The translations under genes were made by a program, and so were the position numbers. A stretch of DNA of 64,000 nucleotides from Cloeon dipterum. Taxonomy: Eukaryota; Arthropoda; Insecta; Ephemeroptera; Baetidae. The notes under the pieces are model-generated. The model was not told where the DNA came from, did no database searches, and saw only the letters and a list, made by a program, of their open reading frames with translations. The stretch spans positions 34,775,883 to 34,839,882 of the forward strand of contig NC_088789.1 of NCBI RefSeq assembly GCF_949628265.1. Reading direction: 5' to 3'. This document shows positions 58,801 through 64,000 of the stretch, in pieces (position 1 is the stretch's first letter; each line of letters begins with the position of its first letter).

Positions 58801-60200
58801 TTGCACTCCCCAGCCACCCCAAAAAAACGCAAAAAATGATTTTAGTTAAAAAAAATATTTATATTCTCCCATGAGCCGGAAACGATTTCGACTGCTGGAC
58901 ACACCCCGCGTCGAGTGGCCAGTGTGTTTCTGGCCGAAATTAACTTTTTTTGGCGATTTTTTCACATTTGGAAGATAGAAAAGAGTGTGTTTGACTTATA
59001 ATTAGGGGAACCCTATAAAAAACCCTGGGACGTCGACTTTCTTTCGGGGAAGGAAGGGAAAAGGTTCGTTAGCTGCGCAAAAGTGAGAACCGTAATTTAT
59101 TTTTTTGGAGGCCGGCGGAGGAATGAGCGAGAGGAAGTAACGAACCCGCACGTTCACTTTGAATAAACTTTTATTTTGATAAAACCTTGAGAATATGCAG
59201 CCGGTTTGACTTCTTGGAAGCGCAGGTGGCCCACATTTTCTTTTTCCCGGCGCGTTATAGGGGCATTACATTCGTCGAGGAGCAGGCCAAAATAAAATTA
59301 GAAATAAAAAAATTAATACTTCCCGTGTGATCCTTATGGCAAAACGAACAAAGTCACGTTTTTTTTAGTTCAAAATCCATTTTCTGCTACGATTTTGATC
59401 CGATTGGCTCGTTTTTGGTCTTAAAACGATGCCAAATCAATTCCGCACTGTTGTTCTTGATTCTTTTATATTTTTTGCCAAGGGCCAGAGCAAGCCCTGA
59501 CGAAAAGTAGTTGGGGTTAAAAAAAAGAGCAACGCCTCTGAGCTAATAACTCCGGCCCAACCCATTTTTCCCGCACGGGGGCCCAAAAAGGGTTCCCAAA
59601 CATCCCTTCATACGTGCTGGTCGAACGCCGGTCTGGAAACTGATTTTGAGATTTTTTTAGCTCGTAGAAACATTTTAATTAATTTTTTCTGATTTTTCTC
59701 TTCGCGCGAAAGGCGAAAATGGTTTTGTTTTTATTAAAATTCGGCTGTTCGTCGGATCGTCGACCACGACCCCTCATCAGAAAGGTATTTGATTGGGCTT
59801 TTACTTGGGACATCTGAACGACCTTTTTCAGGGTCCCCCGACCTGAGATCTGTTCCCAAGCAGGCTTTTAATGCTTTATTTTCAGGCACATTTAGCGATT
59901 CTCGGTGATTTTTCGTCCTTGTCTGTCTCCAACCTTCCTCAGGTCACGCGACCTGAGGACTATTAATTGCGGAATGTGCAGCGCTGACCCTTATTTTTGA
60001 GTCTTTCGGTCGCAATAATGATAATTTAGGACGATTTAAAGATTTCAAACCATTTTTGCGCTGTATTTGCTGCCGCCGCGAGTGACTGTTTCAGTTTCAC
60101 AGCGACACACGCGCCTTATCAAAATAAAAAACTCGCTTTTTGCTGGCTTCCCGCAGAGAACAAATTTCGGTGCGCGCCGCGGCGAGCAGTATGCAACTCG
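55860..60200. repeat. Array unit VII, last unit of the array
   Basis: F1 (55,870-56,150), F2 (56,450-56,700), F3 (57,050-58,060), F4 (58,060-59,300) and F5 (60,050-60,190): a full set. Between F4 and F5 (59,330-60,050) I see no recognisable feature. No gene is visible. Confidence 0.57.
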
Positions 60201-61034
60201 CAAAGCTGCAAATGTACGCCGGTTGCGTATTTCCACTTTCCGCAGGCGCACGTTTTCAAAGGAATATAATATATACCACGTATTTTATAAAATAACATCT
60301 TAAAAAAATTAAGAAATAATAATAAGCAAACGGACATGCTTGTGACGAAAAAAGCGTCGTTTTTATTCTCTTTGCATTAAAAATTAAAACTGTGGAAAAT
60401 ATTGTACTAGCGAAGCCAAATGATGCACTTCATCTACAGATTTTCGTGCTCCTTTCGAAGGTCCCGCAACAATTGGAGGCTCAGAAAAAAAGCAATCGAA
60501 TTTAAAATCTATTAAATTGTTCGATTGGAAAAAATTGAGTGAGAAATTCTTCAAGTGCAGACGGTTGTGAAGGTGCCCAGCGAAAAAAGAGCAAAATAAT
60601 TGCACAGAAGAAACGATCCGAGTCGCGCCTCCTTCATCTTGAATTCGTTAAAGAGAATTAATATCAACTCCATCAGTCTGTTATTTAAAATTTCATATCA
60701 AATCGGTTAAAATTAACAGAGCGAATCCTTCATTATCTCATTACTCGCGTTCTCATCACCGTTTCCTCTTTTTATTTTTTGCTCTCTTTACCACAACCCA
60801 CAAGGTTGTTTACTTCAAGGCGAAACGTGCTGTCGGGATTTCGCTGCAAGTCCTTTAAATTGTCGCTTTTTGCGGTTGGCACTAACTTTAACTAGGTGAT
60901 TTCTCTGTGGCGTGTTTGGCTCGCTCTTTTTATAGGGTAAAATGAATAAAAATTCCATTGTCATTCAAGTTCTGCATTTTTAATCTTTATTAAAGCAGTT
61001 TTTAGTTCAAATACAAAGTTAACAATAAATCATG
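60200..61034. other. Intergenic DNA 3' of CPP2
   Basis: No gene is supported. 60,770-60,960 is repeated at 63,440-63,590 downstream of CPP3 (CCTCTTTTTATTT, CTCTTTACCACAA and GGTTGTTTACTT in order), so the peptide gene and its 3' flank were duplicated in tandem. A reverse-strand AATAAAGATT for CPP2 lies near 60,980. Confidence 0.45.
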
Positions 61035-61244
61035 TCAGCGACCAGCAATTTTTCTGCACTCTTTGAGGTGGGAGGAAAACACGAAGCCAGGCGGGCACGG
61101 ATCATGTCTGAGTTGGAAATTGGTAATGGAAGTTCCTGCTCCATTAAATTTCCATGGTGACCATGATCTTGGTTGGGCGGCGACAGAATCGATGAGAACT
61201 GTCGCGGAGAGCAAGAAGAGAAGAAATCCGAGCTGGCGTGACAT
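61035..61244 (-). CDS. CPP2: short secreted peptide with a two-cysteine C-P-P loop
   Basis: Single open exon of 69 codons from 61244 to 61035. The signal peptide is MSRQLGFLLFLLSATVLIDS, followed by a linker rich in Trp/Ser/Asn and the C-terminal CPPGFVFSSHLKECRK with exactly 12 residues between the cysteines. CPP3 lies 2.6 kb to the right on the same strand and shares signal peptide, motif and both flanks, whereas the linker between them is unrelated in sequence. That contrast fits fast change in the mature N-terminal part. No named family is recognised. Confidence 0.65.
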   Translation of the reverse strand: MSRQLGFLLFLLSATVLIDSVAAQPRSWSPWKFNGAGTSITNFQLRHDPCPPGFVFSSHLKECRKIAGR

Positions 61245-63673
61245 TTTCAGAAGACTTCTTTCCGTCGAATGAAAGCGCGTTGAAGAGGAAATTTCGATTT
61301 AACACCACACGCGCAGCTGTGACAAAGTCGAAGGCTCCTTCCTGTCCCTCCCACTTGCGGTTGCTTTACAAACAGGATGACAATTAACCGCTGAAAAAGA
61401 GGAAGCACAGTTTATTAGCAATTTTTTAGTTCTTTCCTTTGCAGACGATTTTCAGAAAAATTTGAACAAAAAACTTCAGAATGATGCTATTTTTAGATTT
61501 GAAAAAATAAATTTTTGTGACTTTTTAGGGTTTTTGTACCTCCATATCTCGGGTTTTAAACATCACAAGTGCTAAACCTACACACCGATTGACTCGTCTG
61601 GACCTCCCCTGACCAGCTAAAGGGTTTAGAGGGTGCCTATTCTCCACCAGTAGTAGGGAAAACATTTTTAAAACAGAGAAAAATGATTTCGAATGCGTTT
61701 TCACCATATATAGAATACATATCAGCAGGGGTTGAAAGGGGTGAACGGTAGAAGCACCCCTAAACCCTTCAACTGATCAGGGTACAGGGTAGGTTAAGAC
61801 GAGTCTAACAGTGTTCAGTTTTTGCAATTCTGATGCTTAGAACCTGAGATTTAGAGTTAACAAAATACAAAAAAAAAATCGAAAAATTCGTGATTACATG
61901 TTTTGCAATTTTTTTCACATCAAATCTCGGGTACTTACCATGAGAATTGCAAAAACTAGCTACCGTTAGACTCGTCTCGACCTCCACTAACCGCAGATAA
62001 TGTGTTTAGGCCAAGCTGTGTTGGCCGCGGCTCTGCTGGCGCGCCTCCAGCCTTTTTTGACAACAAACAAGATAAAAAATAAAATTACAATAATTTCACT
62101 GTTTAAATGCAACAAATCGCATCGCTTATATTATCGAGAAAACTTTGGCGCTTTCTCAATTGGACCTAAAAGAATTAAATAAAAATAATAGATGGGAATG
62201 GTTCAAAAGCCTTGTTACAAGCCTGAGAAATTGACGGTGGTTAGTAAAACGCAGCTTTGAGATTATTAGGAGAGTTGCTGACGAACGGTCATCGGCAGGA
62301 AATTCTCGCGGTCTTCACGGTACCACCTGAGAGGTCGGAAATTAATTATTTTAAGCTAAAATACAGTGCCCTGAAAGATTGCAACCTGGTAATAATTTTA
62401 CTGGTTCTCAAAATTTGTCTTTAAAAAAGAGATAAATTATATTATTTTAAAATTAATTAGATAAAATTGAATTTTAAAATAATTTTCCTATTCTAAACGC
62501 AATGCTGCTAATGAACCATCACGCATTTTGCAATGCGTAAAAATGCACCACTGGTTTTTGGCGCAAAAAACGCATTTTTCCAAATTTAACCCGAAAATAG
62601 TCATTTTTTCCCTAAAAGAGTCTGAAATATCTGATAATTGCGTTGAGAGTTAAAATTGTCAGTTTCTTGGTGGATCCAGTGGCTCTAATACTGATTTTGG
62701 TGATCATCCATCAAGAGAATTTTTTAATTTCCATAAGAATGCATGTGTTTCGGAAAAATGCGCTTTTACCGCAGCTTGCCGAGCATGGCCTTGTCCGGCG
62801 CGGCGCCGACAGCGGCGCCGACGAGTGCAACAGCCGCTGCATCATCCCCGATAAACTGTGCCAAATCGCGAGATGAACAAACACGGCCGCGGCGCTGCTT
62901 GTGCTTGACTGCGAAGAAGAAACGCAGCGGGTCGGCGGTTGGCGTGAGAGGTGCTGCCCTCGCGTGGCAACGGCGAGAGTTATCTGCAGCCAGCAAGAAT
63001 TGTGACGTCATGCAATTCGATCACTTTAGGCGCGAACACCACGTTTTTATTTTCAATGGAAGAGCTAGAACGCATCATTTTATTCAAAGGCCAGAAGAAT
63101 TAAGCGAGGAGCTGTTTAAAAAAATTAAATAGAAATGCCATCGAGAAGATAACACCATTCCGCATTTTTAATGTTATGGAAATTTAAAAATTTGGGTGTT
63201 GATAAGAATAAAATTGAGTGTCAAGGCCGATTTTGCGTTGAGGAGCAGAGAAAAGCTTGTAAATTATAGTGACACAATTTTTTGGCACTTTTTAATCTCC
63301 TTGTCCAATCGGAAATTAATTACATATTAAAATTACTCTAATGCGCAGCTCCTCTCTTCCAGCCGCAAAAACATATAAACTAATTATTGTAACATCTAGG
63401 CCATAAATATTTAATAATCATTTCTTGCGTCCTTATCAGCGTTTCCTCTTTTTATTTCCTCTCTTTACCACAATCCACGAGGTTGTTTACTTTAAATTGT
63501 CGCTGTTTGCGGTTGGCACTAACTTTAACTGCAGATAATTTATCTGAAAAAATTGTGGTGGTGTGTTTCTTTTTATAGGGTATAATTAATAAAAATCCCT
63601 GTGTCTTTTGCTACAATTTCAAACTTTATTAAAGCAGTTTTTAGGTCAAATACAAAGTTAACATTAAATCATG
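61245..63673. other. Intergenic DNA between CPP2 and CPP3
   Basis: The CPP2 upstream sequence (61,245-61,400) is repeated upstream of CPP3 at the window end. A foldback lies at 61,798-61,980. A GC-richer patch at 62,770-63,000 has overlapping open frames on both strands, none with a recognisable domain. I see no other feature. Confidence 0.4.
61798..61980. repeat. Foldback element (imperfect inverted repeat)
   Basis: The left arm starts GACGAGTCTAAC and includes TTTTTGCAATTCT. The right arm carries AGAATTGCAAAAA and ends GTTAGACTCGTC. The arms are about 55 bp and enclose an A-rich loop. A related direct copy of the right arm (ATCTCGGG...GACTCGTCT) is at about 61,540-61,610. It may be a small MITE-like or hairpin element. 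No clear target duplication was found. Confidence 0.5.
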
Positions 63674-63868
63674 TCAGCGAACAAACATTTTTCTGCACGT
63701 CTTGGTGGCGAAGGAAAACACGAAGCCAGGCGGGCACGCAAAAAGATGTCTGCTTTGGGCAGCAGCAATTCCTTGGATCGGAGGTAAGTTTGGTGTTTGG
63801 GACCAGACGAAATCGATGAAAACTGTCGCGGAGAGCAAGAAGAGAACAAGTGCGAGCTGGCGTGACAT
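63674..63868 (-). CDS. CPP3: short secreted peptide with a two-cysteine C-P-P loop
   Basis: Single open exon of 65 codons. The start at 63868 is chosen because it gives the same signal peptide as CPP2 (MSRQLALVLFLLSATVFIDF). The frame stays open 20 codons further upstream to an ATG at 63928, which would bury the signal peptide. The mature part has a Pro/Gln/Ala-rich linker and CPPGFVFSFATKTCRK with the fixed 12-residue loop. A reverse-strand AATAAAG lies near 63,625. The promoter may extend past the window edge. Confidence 0.63.
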   Translation of the reverse strand: MSRQLALVLFLLSATVFIDFVWSQTPNLPPIQGIAAAQSRHLFACPPGFVFSFATKTCRKMFVR

Positions 63869-64000
63869 TTTCACAAGACTTCTTTCCGTCGAATGGAAGC
63901 GAGTGAAGAGGAAATTTCGATTTGACACCGCACGCGCAGCTGTGACAAAGTCGAAGGCTCCTTCCTGCCCCTCGCACTTCGCGCGGTTGCTACAAACTGA

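Noticed and set aside
30590..60200. Retrotransposon or endogenous virus as source of the array
   Set aside because: No reverse transcriptase, integrase, transposase or capsid motif was found in any frame, and no LTR pair or poly-A ends were seen.
62743..63132. 129-codon Ala/Arg-rich frame, with competing frames on both strands
   Set aside because: It has no domain, no promoter or splice evidence, and composition explains it. Left as possible but unsupported.
1..64000. CRISPR arrays, tRNA and rRNA genes, bacterial operons
   Set aside because: No regularly spaced short repeats with unique spacers, no cloverleaf or rRNA core sequences were recognised, and the genes have spliceosomal introns.

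Overview
The window is eukaryotic and most likely from an insect. Genes are split by short introns (mostly 45-120 bp) with GT-AG ends, carry TATA boxes and AATAAA signals, and encode secreted animal protein families: C-type lectin domains (CTLD), an insect-type odorant-binding protein (OBP) fold, and chymotrypsin-fold (S1) homologs without catalytic residues. Classic six-cysteine OBPs are a hexapod family. A basal, compact-genome insect such as a mayfly would fit, but that is a guess.

Left third (1-28.4 kb): a lectin cluster. Three complete large genes and one partial one, here called LO-Z (1-705, minus, runs off the left edge), LO-A (1354-6229, plus), LO-B (13262-18100, minus) and LO-C (19021-23833, plus), each resolve into the same 28-exon model. 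It stays in frame throughout and predicts about 1035-1039 residues: signal/anchor segment, basic region, Ser/Thr-rich mucin-like region, CTLD1, CTLD2, CTLD3, a complete OBP domain (C1-X30-C2-X3-C3-X42-C4-X8-C5-X8-C6), CTLD4. CTLD3 and the first OBP cysteine share one exon. Seven small five-exon genes (L1-L7) encode a signal peptide plus one CTLD. Their four CTLD exons have the same order and phases as each CTLD of the large genes. LO-Z/LO-A and LO-B/LO-C are head-to-head pairs. The region from 1 to about 19.7 kb is a giant imperfect palindrome (arms about 9.3 and 9.6 kb). Its ~0.8 kb spacer holds a frameshifted C2H2 zinc-finger pseudogene.

Middle and right (28.4-60.2 kb): three genes for secreted S1-fold pseudoproteases (D1 plus strand, D2 and D3 minus strand) and one pseudogene fragment (D4) interrupted by an 825-bp hAT-like element with a perfect 8-bp target duplication. 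These lie in or beside a tandem array of about seven noncoding composite repeat units (1.5-6.6 kb each), every unit opening with a GCC-rich module. D2 and D3 sit in two units about 12.5 kb apart.

Three short secreted peptide genes (25,996; 61,244 minus; 63,868 minus) share a C-P-P-x2-V-F-S-x5-C-R motif with a fixed 12-residue loop. CPP1 and D1 also share upstream DNA. The predicted products are almost all extracellular, so this looks like a fast-evolving, gene-converting locus for secreted recognition or binding proteins. Any role in immunity, chemosensation or secretions is inference. Exon boundaries were placed by eye from splice consensus, phase and comparison of copies, and may be off by a base or two.
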